Both the position numbers and the translations under genes were made by a program. The notes beneath the pieces were generated by a model. That model was not told the DNA's origin, did no database searches, and was given only the letters and a program-made list of their open reading frames with translations. A stretch of 64,000 nt of DNA from Takakia lepidozioides. Lineage: Eukaryota; Streptophyta; Takakiopsida; Takakiales; Takakiaceae. Positions 37,911 through 51,262 of this stretch are shown in pieces; the stretch's first letter is position 1, and every line of letters starts with the position of its first letter. The stretch is from NCBI GenBank assembly GCA_030704615.1, contig CM060734.1:48810042-48874041 (forward strand), written 5' to 3'.

Positions 37911-39552
37911 CGGATTAAGGTGTCGCCAACGACATCTTAATTCCCAGTACAAGTTGGCACATGACAACTCACAGAAAAACCAAAATCCCCGAAAAAATTC
38001 TCCCAAAAATATTTCAACCTAAAAAACTTTTAAGGCGAAGAAGCCTTGGCGGTAAGGCGGTGTGTGTGCAGGTGGTGGGGATTAAGGTGTCGTCAACGAC
38101 ATCTTAATTCCCAGTACGTATTGCCACGTGACAATTCATGGAAAAACCAACAACCCCAAAACAATTCACCCGAAAAAAAATTCACCCAAAGATAAATGGA
38201 TGTATTCATTACATTGAACAAAGTGAAGTCATTAGCAAAGAATTGAACTCCTTCAGAATACCTCACATTCAATAATCCTATTTCGCTGTAGAAGTATATG
38301 AACGTCAGTGGGACCCATTGTACATTGGTGAATGCACATGTCTCGGTGAGGATCACAAAACATCATGTGAATGTAGATGTAGTGTAGGTGTTTACACGAT
38401 ACAAATTTGGGTCTCTTTCCAATAGAGCTTGATAACGTGTTCTGGAAGTCTGGGCATGTGCAATTTGGAAAATTCCCAACAGTTACCTAAGTCTCGTCTT
38501 GAACAACAGAACCTGATGTCACCATACTGTACACCCGCCCATAGCCTGGAGGGGGGACATTGACAACTTGGGTCACCCGACGACTCAATTTTGCACTGGT
38601 TTTCAGGACTTGCCTCAACACAACGGACCACTTTTCCATTTCGTTTCGTAGGCCAGTCGTTCCCATGTGGTAGATGTGGGGGGAATGCGAATTGCGAACC
38701 CCGACATGAAACTGGTATTAAGACAGTTGGGCCTCTTGGAAGTTGTGTTATGCTCTTGGAAGACGAAACCCGACATCCTCCAGCATCTCAATTTCTTGCT
38801 TCGACAGACACGGTCTCACCTTCACTGGCCACACGGCTGGAATTTGAGGCTTAGTGATGACTGAATCCCGACAAGTCCCCATCACACAACGCTGAATGTC
38901 ATCAGGGCAAAACCAGAACTTGTGAGGCCTGGACTCCCGGGATGAAAAATTGGCCTGATGAATGAACCATGGATGACTGATGCAACATTTATCTTTACCG
39001 ATGTACGCAGGGAAACATGCATTAAGCTGTCCTCAACGCCACCTTAATTCGCAGCCCCTGTTGTTAGCACATGACAATTCAACCCATGAAAGAAAGAAAT
39101 GATTCCAAAAAACCTTACCGATAAGCATTTATATGCAGAGAAAAATAGACATTAATTCCGAGCCCCTGTTGGCACATGACAATTCAACCTAGGGAAAAAA
39201 GCCTTAGTGGTAAGCATTTGTGTGCAGGGGTTTGGGATTAAGGTGTTGTCAATGCTATCTTAATTCCCAGCAAGTTTTCAAAAAACCAGAAAAAAAACAT
39301 TTTTTTTTTCCCCCGAATGTGCCAGATTAAGGTGTCGTCAACGACATCTTAATTCCCAGTACGAGTTGGCACATGACAATTCATGGAAAAACCAAAAACC
39401 CCAAAAAAAATCACCCATAAAATTTCAACCCACAAAAATCTGATGGCGAACAGCCTTGGCAGTAAGGCGGTGTGTGTGCAGGGGCTTGGGATTAAGGTGT
39501 TGTCAGCGACATCTTAATTCCCAACAAGTTTTTTTAAAATAAAAAAATAAAA

Positions 39553-39594
<42 letters not shown>

Positions 39595-39920
39595 TTCCTC
39601 CCGAATGTGCCAGATGAAGGTGTTGTCAACGACATCTTAATTCCCAGTACGAGTTGGCATATGACAATTCATGGAAAAACCAAAATCCCAAAACATTCAT
39701 CCAAAAAATTTCAATCCAAAAAAATCTGATGGCGAACAAGCCTTGGAGGTAAGGCGGTGTGTGTGCAGGGGCTTGGGATTAAGATGTCGTCAACGACATC
39801 TTAAATCCCAGCAAGTTTTCTGAAAAAAAAAAAAAAAAAAAAAAAAAAACCGTTTTTTTTTTTTTTTTTTTCTCCCGAATGTGCCAGATTAAGGTGTCGT
39901 CAACGACATCTTAATTCCTA
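37911..39920. repeat. Satellite-like array with palindromic core
   Basis: A 26-bp core beginning ttaaggtgtcgt and ending acgacatcttaa recurs at about 37915, 38082, 39022, 39238, 39327, 39492, 39615, 39779 and 39889. The arms of the core are inverted repeats. The copy at 39779-39804 has perfect 12-bp arms around a 2-nt centre. Cores alternate between two flanks (ccgaatgtgccag before one type, gtgtgtgcaggggcttggga before the other), giving a higher-order period near 288 bp. Poly-A, poly-T and (TA)n tracts sit between cores. An unrelated stretch of about 800 bp (38170-38960) interrupts the array. Confidence 0.85.
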
Positions 39921-40930
39921 GCAGGGTGCTTCTATGGTTACTTGTAAATCTTTTAACATGCTCTACAATTTTTCAAACAGTGTACAGTGGGAGTAGTTGT
40001 AAGATGCTTCAGGTTCAAACTTGGCCCACAAGTGTATCAGTCCCCACATTGAAGTTACATTTACAAATCATCCAGTACTCACCTGACGATTCTAAGCTAC
40101 AAAGTGGTTAGCATTCCGTACTGACCATGTTACATGCACTGTTTCCCCTAGTCTGTTCTGCTCAACTGACAAAACCATATTTACTGGTAGCTTGAAGTTT
40201 GATATGTAGCCTGACCTTTCTGTAAAGATTTTCCATCTGGAAGGTGACATACCTATAGTTCAGAATGTCACACAAGCTTTGTTCTATGTTACAGACCAAT
40301 GTACAATTGATGTTCCGAATGAAAACGCAAGTAGAGGCATTTTCCTTTGCCGAGAACAACTAGGTCGCAGTAGTAGTATACATCAAGACTCCGATCCTTG
40401 TCGCTTGCACTTTGGAGAGGAGCCCTGTGATTTTAGAGCTTGCCTCACAATGCAGGCAGTTACAATTTTCGCCCCCAGTGAAGCTGAACTATGGGTAAGA
40501 AATAAAGCTCCGCCTACCAACAATATCCCCTTTGCTAACTGCCGTTTTGAGTGGCGTTTATAAAACTCTTGGCAACTGTTGCTTCCTTGCCTGCTGATGT
40601 CCCATGCATCTTACAGCACAGCTTCAAGACGTGGAAACCTCTCTTTTATTGCAGCCGGTAGCTGCACACATTCAGTGTCACGATTGAAAAGAGGAATCTC
40701 AAATAGTGAAAATATCTAAGATCTTGCATCTGAACTCTTAGCTTAACCCGACACAATCGATTGCAAGATGCGTGTGCCAACTTGCCAAGTAAACAGTCCA
40801 AAAGAGAAAAATCGTGTTGCACAGAAAACATCTAACATCCAGTCGTGTAGCACCAAAAAGGAACACACTATAGGACGGGAGTTGAATGCGCACGTGCCAG
40901 CCTGCCGGTACGGTCGCCGGGCCTTGGCAC
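39921..40930. other. No gene seen
   Basis: Unique-looking sequence with short unassignable frames between the satellite array and the following inverted-repeat element. Confidence 0.4.
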
Positions 40931-41195
40931 TACCATCCCTGGACAACCGTTCTTAGGGTTTCAAAGGAAATGAATGATAGCTGGAGCTTGGAAGGGCCTA
41001 TGGGCATTGGGTTTCTAATTTATATTTTTACTCTTAAGAAAATATATTTTTTCTCTTCTCATGTGCCTAATTCTAAAAAATTATAGCATGAAGATGCCTA
41101 AAATGAGAAATGTTTTTACAAAAGTGCCTAAGTTTTTGAATGATTGATTTTATTATTAGGCGCAAAAATGCCTAAACGGTTGTCCAGGGACGGTA
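40931..41195. mobile_element. MITE-like element with 21-bp inverted ends
   Basis: 40931-40951 (taccatccctggacaaccgt plus t) is the reverse complement of 41175-41195 with one mismatch. The interior is AT-rich and contains repeated tgcctaa words. The 265-bp size and terminal inverted repeats suggest a MITE. No convincing target duplication is visible. Confidence 0.5.
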
Positions 41196-41367
41196 TGTCC
41201 CACACACTTTGAGGGATAGTGCCGGGTGCCCGGCAAAAACTGCCTGCCCTGCCACGTCCTCCGCGCCACGTGAGCGCCCAGCCTCCCCCTTGACTCCCCG
41301 CTCCTCAGCGGCACGCGGGCGCGTGGGGCCACCTGCCCCCAAGCCTTCCCCGCCCACTGGTAATGGG

Positions 41368-41500
41368 CACATACCACGTTGGATGTGGTTGTGGATTCAA
41401 ACCACAGTCTGGTGTGTCATGAAGGTGTCTTCAGCTGGAAGGCAGTAGCCGTTGTGGTGAAGTGACACCATAAGTTACGCTCCCTTCGGGAGGCGTCATA
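41368..41500 (+). mobile_element. SINE-like repeat, copy 2
   Basis: Matches copy 1 (3732-3862) over its full length with a B box variant ggattcaaacc, and ends gaggcgtcata followed by an (AT)n tract where copy 1 has a T run. A similar border with different simple-repeat tails supports retroposition. Confidence 0.6.
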
Positions 41501-41746
41501 TATATATATATATATATATATCCGCGTCTAGGCACGCCCACCCTCGCCTTGCCATGTACGACCCTCCCTAGCTGCCACATCGCTCTCCCACAGAGCCATG
41601 CACGAGAGGCTGTCATATACATTCTCTCATACCATGTCTACAAGGGTATGGCTAAACCAGATTGAGCCATATCTTTTTTAGACAGGGTATGGAAAAGTAT
41701 ATGAAATACACTAACTCTTAGGAGGGTATGGAAGTGTTGATGATGG

Positions 41747-44700
41747 TTGGGTTTAAGTATGGTAAGTAAGTTCACCTGGTCCAATAACAGGGTGCCACCA
41801 AATTTATACCAGGCCCGCCTAGACAGGTTTTACTGCACAGCCTCCCTCATTGGCTGGTCCAAGAGAATTCAAATTGAGCCGATTCAGCCAGGGTTTGATT
41901 ACGCCGCAATTCAGCTGCAGCTCAATGCACCGGGCTCCAGGGTGCGGGGAAGGGGCTTCTTTAAATTGAACCCATCCATCCTCAAGGATCCACAGGTCAT
42001 CCAAGATCTTCAGAATACGTGGTCCTCTGCAGTGCCGCCCCACATTTCACCCACTTTGTGCTTCCTGGCAAAACTCACCATGCTCATAATCGCTTGTCAG
42101 CAAATATCAAGGAAGAAGGCGGAAGAAAAATCCCAGAGGCAGAAAGCACTGATTAGGTGCTTGAAGGTTTGCCAATTCCAACTACAATCAGGGCGTGAAG
42201 GCCCTCAAACTATGCTATCTTACAAAACGGTGAAAAGAAATCTCTCCCTACTGCAGCACACAAAAGAACAGTTTATGAGAGTCAAGGCGGGGGTCAATTG
42301 ATCATTGAAAGGGGAAAAAATGACGAGGTATTTCTTTGTCAAAGCAGCTCAAAGGAGAAACGCCACACTGGTACCTGCGCTAAAAGATCCAACCTCAGGA
42401 TTGCTGGTTGACAACCCAAAATCCATGGCGGAGATTGCTGCAAATTAATTCCAGAGGTTGTTTTGTCAACAACAACCCTCACAAGAAAAAGACCAGGCTA
42501 GAGCTACACTCATACAGCATATTCCATGCCTGGTATCACAAAGGGTCAAAACAGCGCTCGCTTCTCCCTTTACAGTGGAAGAGCTAGGCTTGGCAGTGCA
42601 GTCAATGGCATCAATGAAATCACCTGGGTTAGACGGGCTCCCCATAGAATTGTTCAAGGCATTGTGGAGCACAATTGATGATGAATTCCTCCTAATGGCC
42701 AATGACATCCTCGACAAAAAGTTGATGCCCTCCCAGATCTCAGAAGGCCTCATTACTGTCATCTTTAAGAAAGGAGAAAGGGATAACATGGCCAACTATA
42801 GACCGATCACTCTCCTAAACTCCACCTACAAGATAATAGCCAAGGCCCTCGCTCTCAGGTTGCAACCTCTCCTCTCCAGCATCATCAGACAGGATCAAAA
42901 CAGGTTTTTTACAAGACAGGATGATCCTTGATAATATATTGATGGCTCATGAGGCACTCCACAGAGCTGAGGTAAACAATCAACCACTGGCCTTCCTTAT
43001 GTTGGACTTCGAAAAGGCATTTGATTCCATCGATTGGACATTCTTGCTTCAAGCTCTAGAAAAGATAGGGCTAGGTGGGCCTTTCCTTACATGGGTTCAC
43101 ATTCTTCTTCACTTAGCCTCAAGTAGAGTGATGATCAATGGGGTCATCTCTGGTTCCTTCCCAATTTCAAGATCTGTGAGGCAAGGGTGCCCCTTGGCAC
43201 CCTTCCTTTTCTTCATTGCTGCAGACTCGCTCGGACACCTTCTGGACCATAGGCCAGACATTGTTGGATGCACCTCCCAACTTACCGCCCCGAAATGCTC
43301 AAGATATCCATGTACGCAAATGACACAACCATGCTGCTCGACAACTCGTCAAAATGCAACATTGACAGAGCACTGCAATCCCTTCACACTTTCTGCTTGG
43401 GAACAGACTTGAAGGTCAATTGGAACAAGTCGGTGGGAATTTTGTCACTACTGCAGAATGGAGGTCTTGCCGCTCACTGCCAACCATGGGGTCATGACAT
43501 TGGATTAAGATGGCTTAGGGAGGGTGAAAGTCATACGCTGTTGGGCCACCAGATGGGGCTAAAACTCACACTGCAAACCATCATGAAAGGAGTCATACAA
43601 AAGCTCAAAGCAAAATTGGCATATTGGAGCTCTATTATGCTATCCATCGTGGGAAGGGCATTGGTGGCAAATCAAGTGCTGCTATCGACATCCCGGTTCT
43701 ATTCTGCAGTCTGGGATCCAGGACCAGTGCTCGTCAAGGAAATTAAAGCGCTCATATGTAACTTTATCTGGGGAGCCACCCCATCGACTCCAATCAGACG
43801 AACCCTTGTCTCTTGGGACCAGTTGTGCCAAAAGAGAAGCCAGGGGGGATTGGGTATTATAGACCCCGGATCACAGATTAAGGCCTTACTGGCAAAGTGG
43901 GTGCCTAGAGCGATCAAGCACTACAATAGCCCATGGAGCAAGCTAATTCAGCCATACCTCATGGGAGCTACACCCACATCCTCCCCCCTTTGGGCTTTCT
44001 TGCTGAGATGGATAGTGCAGGGCAGAAACGCGAATGTTGGGTTGGGCTCCAAACCTTGGCAATCAATCTGGAGAGCTTGGCACACGCTCAGAGGTAATCT
44101 TTTCCAGAAAATGCCTACAATGCTGCAGGAATGCCTGCGACAACCACTATTTCTCAACTATAACATGGACTCCGATCCCTTGCTAAGGCAAACCCCCACA
44201 TGGGCCTTCTGGGAGGGACAGGGTTTTAAGCACCAGATCTGAGGGACATTTCCTTCAAGAGGAAGACATTGTTGGAATAGTGGGGCAAAGAAGGTCAAAA
44301 GCCTGGAACACAATCATCTCACAGATCCCTCAGTTCATGCTCCCACTGCTGGATGAGACCAGGGACAATTGCACTCTCCCTGCCTGGATGGCATCGGATC
44401 AATGCAATCCTGTAACAATGGCTCTGATTTTGGCAATTCATGACATGGAGGCCACAGGATTGGGGTTCATACCAGACAGTGTTGGCAACCTCGCATTCTC
44501 TGGTGAAATAACGTTGGACAAGCGGAACCTATACCATATCAGGGTGCTGGATATGCTTGGAAAGGCCAACCCCATGCCACCGCAGGGAATGGAAATTCAA
44601 TGGGCTGTCCATCAATCATTCACCTGGTTTCTCAAGTGCCCACTGGCGGATCTGCAATTTGATCCCTACGAGTGGAATTGGATGGACAAAAAATATTCAC

Positions 44701-45302
44701 CATTTTTTGCCTACAAGGTCAAGTTGGGTTACTCTCTCATCAACCCGCCCCGCACCTTTTTGGCAAGATGGTCTTCAAAATGGAGCAATGTGCAGTTCAC
44801 CCAGTCTAACTGGGCCAAAATCTGGAAGGACGTCTGGAGGAAAGATAGGGCCGCAAAGGTCTCGGGTTTCCTATGGAAATTGACCCACAAAATCCTGCCA
44901 GTCAAGCTAACCACAGACCAAGACAATCCTACCTGCCCTCTCTGTCTGCAAGAACCAGAGTCCATGGAACATTGCATGTTGTCTTGCAATTTCTCGGGTA
45001 GTATCTGGAGAAAGGTTTTGGGGTTCTACTCTCATTGGGCCTCCTACCCCTCCCCTCCTCCTCAGTCTTTGTTGTTTCTCAACATGGTGCTAGGTCAGGC
45101 GCAAACCCTCTGTCCAGTCTGGGCCTCACTTAGAGCCCATACTTTATGGAATATCTGGAAGTCAAGGTGTTCCTATGTCTATGAGGGCAAGCCCCCCAGA
45201 GGCAGATCTGTCTTGTTCCACATTTTTCATGATCTGTTGACTGAGGGGAGAAAAGCGTGGGATTCGTTGTGTGTAGCTATTTCCAGATCTTCTGAACAAT
45301 GA
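41747..45302 (+). mobile_element. Non-LTR retrotransposon (LINE, L1-type), 5'-truncated and mutated
   Basis: Endonuclease C-terminus first (41747-42301: SKFTWSNNR, QARLDRFYC; the usual SDH is degraded to FDY). RT follows: KSPGLDGLPIELFKALW, ITVIFKKGERDNMANYRPIT, LLNSTYKIIAKALALRL, then after a frameshift at a T run near 42905, LMLDFEKAFDSIDWTFLLQA and VRQGCPLAPFLFFIAADSL. Another frameshift near 43300 leads to the active-site region, which reads YAND instead of YADD. The C-terminal part has a plant zf-RVT-like domain (WRKDRAAKVSGFLWKLTHK, CPLCLQEPESMEHCMLSC) at 44810-45000. No poly(A) tail was seen. Confidence 0.88.
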
Positions 45303-46318
45303 GGAAGGAAGCTATTTCAAGATTTCATGCAGTCCTGGGGCAAATGCAACCTGCTCTTCCCGACAACCGCTTTGCTTGGAAAGACTCCATCCCCACTCAA
45401 TGGGAGGTCCCCTGGTGATGGGGAGGAGGCTGATTACAATTGGCGTCACAAGAGAGCTCGAGTTACAAAGTTAAAAACTCAACTGAAGTTCTGAATCTGA
45501 AGCACCAATCGCTCACCTCTCGGTCTGCAGCATCTGCAGCTCCGAACTCGTAGGCTGGAGTCTCCCCTCTGGCGGGCCTTTCTGCCGACCCTCTTTGTCT
45601 CTCCTGTTTCTCGGTTCTAAAACACCTTACATTGTTCTTAGAGCACCAATACTGCAAAACTGGATCAGTAGCTGCAGCAGGATTTCATCTGCCTTGTCTG
45701 CTCTTACGCCATGTTCTTTCCCATCTACCCCCCCTCTTAGCATTTCAAATTACCTTCAAACACTCATAAAACAATCTCTGATCTCTCCTTCGTCTCTTTT
45801 AGTTGTTTTGCTAAAGTTACGGGGAAGTTTCCCCCCAGTAAGTCCTCACGGTCTCTGCAGTGGTTATTTTTTCCGTTGATATGATTCTACTTTTAATTCA
45901 TTTGATTAAAAGGGCCTCTATCCCCCTTTTATTTTATTTTTATTTTTTATTATTTTTAAAGTATGGTGACATACATTATTTGAAAAAATAATGATATATT
46001 TAAAAATATATATATGGATGGATTGCACGACGTTCTTCCATTTCAAAATATCATTCGTACATTGCATTGGAATGAACTTAATATATATGTACCTTAACCC
46101 TAAGATAACCTTCATTTGTCTTTGTGTCTTCTTCTTGACCTTGATGCATTGCAGCTTTGATTCACAATTGGCTTTGACACATTTGTCAAACCTTACCATC
46201 TCAAAGTTATATTCTCAATTAATATACTTACACTAACAAGTTTTTTACATCATAGAGTCCCGCTTAATATACGTGTAGGTGAATGTGAGGTTTAGGGGTG
46301 TAGGGTTTAAGATCTCAA
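45303..46318. other. LINE 3' flank and AT-rich spacer
   Basis: Probably LINE 3' UTR at the left, then AT-rich unique sequence from about 45890. No gene recognised. Confidence 0.35.
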
Positions 46319-48075
46319 TATGGAAGATGACGACGACTTTTCAAATGAGGCATTCATTTATCCCTCTGACTTTGAGGAGGAATGGGAGTGAAAAGCAAGC
46401 TTGTAGGAGGTCTTTGGAAGAGCTCATGTAAGCGGTGAGTGTGTTTCAACTCCTTTTGAATAAGCATATATTTATCATTCCGATTTTGAGTCAGATATTG
46501 ATGGCGAAGTAGAAGTGAAAGACGAATTTGACGTTCATCATGACCATGGGGAAAGAAGTGGATTGTCTAATATGCTCAACGATAATATGGAACCCTTCAC
46601 AAATGGTCAAGAGTCATCTTCATTGCTATTTGATAATGTAAATACTGAGCTCTCTCCAAAATTCATTTAATTTACATCAGCAAGTAGAAACCTCATGATT
46701 CAATGTATTGAGAATGATGTTACACCAACCTTCACACAAATTCGTGAAGTTGATGACAAATTACAACCGTCTCCTACAAGTCATGGACGCCTTGTAGATG
46801 CAAGAGACCCAGTAACCACTGTTGAAAGGTGGAAAAACGTCCAATGCAATTTCAAGGTGCATCAATTTATAGAAGGTAAGGGCTTAGTTCCGAAACGATC
46901 CCAAAGATAGACAAGTCTCTTGCCTAGAAGAGTGATCACATTGGAAATAGTGATAACCATTTATCGCTAGCACGCACGATTACCACCATAAAGAGTAGTT
47001 GGAGTACTGATGGAAGATAGGGGATATTCCACTGTCACTCGTTCAACAATGTATTGAGACATGCAAGATATGTAACAAGTCCAAATTCTGGAACGAAGTT
47101 CATAATGTTTCTTATGAGGCATTAGAGACGACTCCCCTTGATGACATTTGCACCAAATATGTTGTATTACGACGTGTGAGCAAAACGAGAGAAAGTGAGA
47201 CCCAACGAGTCATATACTTTCAATGCCATAGAGGTAGCACGCAACCGGAAACGGACCAAGGATGCTACACAAGAGAAATGTAAAGAAAGAAGGGCAAGAA
47301 CTTCCCGAAAATGTAATTGCGAATTTCTCTTGAAGGTCGTGGTTCATTTACTACAAGAAGTTGATGTTCAAAAACGAAAAGTTGAAGGATCGACCACTGT
47401 ATATGTCCATCACAAGCACAGTAGGCATCATCCCGGGTCCCAAAGTGACAAGTTTTTCTTGCCGGTGCATCCGAATGTAATTGCTTATGCAATGGAGAAT
47501 TTGACCCGAATGGTATCTACATCAATGGCTGCTCTTGCAAGTGCGCGAGAGGACAAGAAAATGCAAGCAATGGTTGGAGACTTGGAATGTGTTACAAACC
47601 GTTTTTTCTCATTCCTAAAGAAGTGGAGCAATAATTATTCAATGCGGATAAATGGTAAGTGTACCGTCTCTAGTCCAATGGTTGTATTCATATGCTTGAC
47701 ATTTACATTGACATTCATTACATTCATTTAAACTATATGGAATTGTATTAGATGCATTGCACGTTGATGATTGGGATGTCGCTCAAGTGGAGGTATCAAG
47801 ACTTGAACAACAAGGCAAGGTGATTTTTTACCAAGAGTATTGTCCCACGCATGGTGACCCAATGAAAAGACCATTTGTTGTAGTCATACAAGATGAATTC
47901 ATGAGATCGAATGCTAGAAGATTTTCAAATGGACAATCATGGGCGTTTGACTCCACGTTTAAGACGAATCAATATGCCTTTATATGCGGCTATTGTGCCG
48001 AATCATGCGGGTCGGGGCATGCCGGTCTTTTATAAACTATGTTCCAAAGATAAGGAGTATCGCGCACCTCACTTT
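46319..48075 (+). pseudogene. MULE-type transposase relic, 3' end lost
   Basis: An acidic start (atggaagatgacgacgac at about 46322) and broken pieces lead to a FAR1/WRKY-GCM1-like zinc region (KCNCEFLLKVVV...VHHKHSRHHPGS, 47195-47700) and the start of the MULE DDE domain: EYCPTHGDPMKRPF, IQDEFMRSNARRF, SWAFDSTFKTNQY. A 2-nt loss near 47977 shifts the frame, after which PLYAAIVPNHAGRGMPVFYK follows. The coding part ends at cactttg followed by gtaagct, a plausible donor site. Chromovirus LTR sequence begins shortly after. The catalytic Asp of AFDST is present; the later Asp and Glu are missing from the window. Confidence 0.7.
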
Positions 48076-48109
48076 GGTAAGCTCCCCTTCAAGTCATAGA
48101 TACTCGCTT

Positions 48110-49651
48110 TGATGCGCGTGCCTAACTCCCAACCTGTCCGCTGGGCCAACTCGGAGCTTCGGCTGCTCACCGGGACATAACGGTCCCCCTTTACTCTTCC
48201 AAAAGACCCTCCACCAATTTGGCCCTAGTGGAAATTCCCTTTGGTAGATGGCAGTCCGGAATAGCTCCCCACTTCTTGGTCGCTTTCCGGCTCGCTCGCT
48301 TACTCACTAGTTTTTGGTTACCAACGGGCTTGCACCGTTCTCGGGGTTACTACTCCCTATATATACTTCTGTGACTGTCCGCGGGGGTTTCACAATCATC
48401 CCTGTCATTTTATGGCGAACCACCACGAAGACCCTCGACTCCCGGTGATGAGTCGCGGTGAGTCTTGGCCCACCCACCACGGCCCCATTGGACCGTGATG
48501 GGTCCCAAGACTCCCCATGACTCCCACCACAAGGCCTCCGCCCCATGGTGAGTCCTATGCCACCCCCACTAAGTCCCGCTAAGCTACCACCACCCCTTGT
48601 GGAGCCACCCCCACCGCAACCCGGTGTGCGGGGCTCCACCTAGTGAGCGCCTCCGCCTCCTTGAATGCCTTGGGCACTCAAGGGTGCTTCAGCCCCCCGT
48701 ACCTATCGCTGCCACTGCCCCCACCACAGGGGCAGCCCCTCTGCGTCCCGACTCCCTGCCCTCAAGGCAAAGGGCCGCGACACACACCTCTACCAATAGG
48801 GAGTCGATGTCCTCATCGACTTGTTCATTTTGTAGAAATGAACATCCAAGTTGTGGCGTCCCACATCAAGGAGTTTGTTTCTGCACCATGGCGTCCCATG
48901 GCAAAGAACCAAACCCCACACTTGACTCTACTCTCCACTAGCTAGTTCGGCCGACTTCCTCCAAATCCCGGCCAAGGGTGGAGCCTCTCAAGCTCCTCCC
49001 AGTGCACTCTTCTTGGCCTACTCCAAGGCCAAGGAACGATCCTCCACGAGGATCGAATCGCCTTACTGCAACAACATTGCTTGCGACCCTCATGATGCCG
49101 CTCTTGGCATCACCTTGAGCAAGGGTTCACCTTGAATCCTTTTTTACTAGGAAGATAACCTTGAACCAACCGTGCCCCCCAGCCACTACAATTGGGTCCA
49201 CCTTGGAATGCTGGCCTGAGGTACGGTAACACGCCGAAGCCGCACTACGACTTCGTCCCGAGGCTACACGATTATAGTACGTGAACGGAAGCACGTAGCT
49301 TCCGCGTTAGCCCGCACTACAAGGCAACCCCCTCGGTAGCGCAGTTATAGTACGCACACGCGTCAGGTGCGTACTAGCACGTGAACTCCCAAAGAAGGCG
49401 CAAGTTTCCTTGCCCCTTGGATGGGAGTCACCCGATTTCGACACTACGCAAACACACAATTAATCCAATTTACCTCTCCCACTTTGTAAGCTAGCATGCA
49501 TTCTACACACTAGCCAAACAAACCATGCATCACCATTACAAACAAAATAGGACGCGCAACATTTGGGAACCATTTCATTTATAACAAAATTTGTACAATA
49601 CAAGTTTTTGCAATCGGATTCCTGAGCTAGCTAAGCCGGGCTAAACATACA
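48110..49651 (-). repeat. Probable 3' LTR of the chromovirus
   Basis: In element sense a polypurine stretch (gtgggggaggaaa) is followed at 49651 by TGTATGTTTAGCCC. The plus-strand left edge is placed at the tgatgcgcgtgcc that replaces transposase sequence. The mate LTR is outside the window, so the left border is inferred. No genes; GC-rich with short tandem words. Open frames here are spurious. Confidence 0.5.
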
Positions 49652-49697
49652 TTTCCTCCCCCACGCTCCAAGGTTGATGTCCCCATCGACGCTTCCT

Positions 49698-51110
49698 TTA
49701 CTTTTGAGGTCGCCCTTCGAAAGCCGCAACCGCCTCGGATGCGTTTCCCATTTCTGAGGCACGCATCCAAGATGCCTCTACATGATGATAGCACTTCCAT
49801 TTCACGAGATACTCCGTTTCTTGATTTTTGAACCTCCTCAACTTAAGCACTGTCTCCACCTTGTACTCAGGTTCATTTTCATGGTCCAACAGCATAGGTG
49901 GTGGACGCAACACTTGATGCCGATTCGGACGCGCTTCATCTTTGAAGTAAGGCTTCAAAAGGGAGACGTGGAATACCGGATGCACCTTGCTGTTTTCCAG
50001 CAGCTCCAATTCATACACATCCTCATTCATAACCTTCCGGATGCGAAAGGGTCCCGCATACGGAGGTACGAACTTCGGACTCACTTCCGGAGGTAGCCGG
50101 AAATTCTTGATGTTCAACCAGACCTCCATGCCTGCCTCAAACTTAACTTCCCTCCGCCTCCGATTCGCCTGCCGTTCATACCGTATCCTAGCTTTGGCAA
50201 TGTTGTACTTTGCGAGCTTCAACAAACGCTCGCGTTCTTCCAGTACCGTCGCTGCTGCCGGTTCCTCAACGTGCTGGGCGTCCCACCTCGTCGGCACCAG
50301 AGGTGTCTTTCCATAAACCAATACGAAAGGGGAAACTCCCGTTGCGGAGTGTTTTGTGTTATTATAACAGAACTCTACCGCGTCCAAGTGCTCCACCCAG
50401 TCTGATTGGTCTGCCGATACGTAATTCCGTAAGATCTGCTTCACCACGGAATTCACTCTTTCCGTTTGGCCGTCCGTCATAGGTCAGAAGGCGGTGCTCA
50501 TCTTGAGCCTCGTCCCCATATTCTTCCAAAATGCCCTCCAAAATTTACTCGTAAACTTTCGATCACGGTCCGAGACAATATCCTTCGGGAGTCCATGATG
50601 CTAGAAAACGTAGGCGAAATAAAGTCGTCCCATCTCCTGCGCCGTTGCCGTTTCCTTGGTGGGGATGAAATGGCCAATTTCACTCAACCTATCCACCACC
50701 ACCATGATCGCATCGAATCCTTTTGACAGCGGCATAGCAGTCATGAAATCCATCGAGACACTTTCCCAATACCCCTCTGGAATCGGCAAGGGTTGTAACA
50801 GCCCCGCTTGCTTTTTGTACTCGCTCCGGTTTTGTTGGTATGTGGTGCATGTCTTGACATACTCCTCGGCCTCCTCCCTCAGTTTGGGCCAGAAATACTC
50901 TTTCTTCAAGAGTGCCGCGGTGCGCTTGGCTCCGCCGTGGCCCGCAAGCGGGCCATCATGGCATTCTCTCAAGAGACTATCTCTGATTCCTTCCTTCGGC
51001 ACGTAGAGACGCTTTTGCTTATACCGGAGCAGTCCATTTTGCAAGTGGAACTGCGATTTAACCCCCATCCTCAAGTCCCGCATCATGGACTTCGCCATCT
51101 CATCCGGTAA
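49698..51110 (-). pseudogene. Chromovirus integrase with C-terminal chromodomain
   Basis: Zinc-binding part: LLRECHDGPLAGHGGAKRTA and CTTYQQNR, where the second metal cysteine is tyrosine. Core: [49 protein letters not shown], so the D, D and E are present. Stops lie near 50600 (after FAYVF) and 50485 (before PMTDGQT). The tail carries a GPY/F-like region (PPYAGPFRIRKV) and a chromodomain in the last 55 residues (EYKVETVLKLRRFKN, EYLVKWKCY, ASWM). The chromodomain defines the chromovirus branch and is thought to bind methylated H3 tails to guide insertion. Confidence 0.88.
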
Positions 51111-51262
51111 GCCTTCCGGATCTTCCTTTGGAGCGCCGTCTCGCTCCTGTATATGTACATGACCAACATGAGCTGCTGCTTTCTACTTAAAGCATCGGCC
51201 ACCACATTGTCCCGTCCCGATTTGTACTGGATATCCACGTCGAACACTGCCAAAGTATCTTG

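Noticed and set aside
37911-39920. Possible CRISPR array from regularly spaced palindromes
   Set aside because: The intervening sequences are themselves repeated in two alternating types, so they are satellite units and not spacers.
48307-48945. Overlapping Pro/Gly-rich frames on both strands
   Set aside because: They lie in the GC-rich LTR of the chromovirus and show no domain; composition explains the openness.
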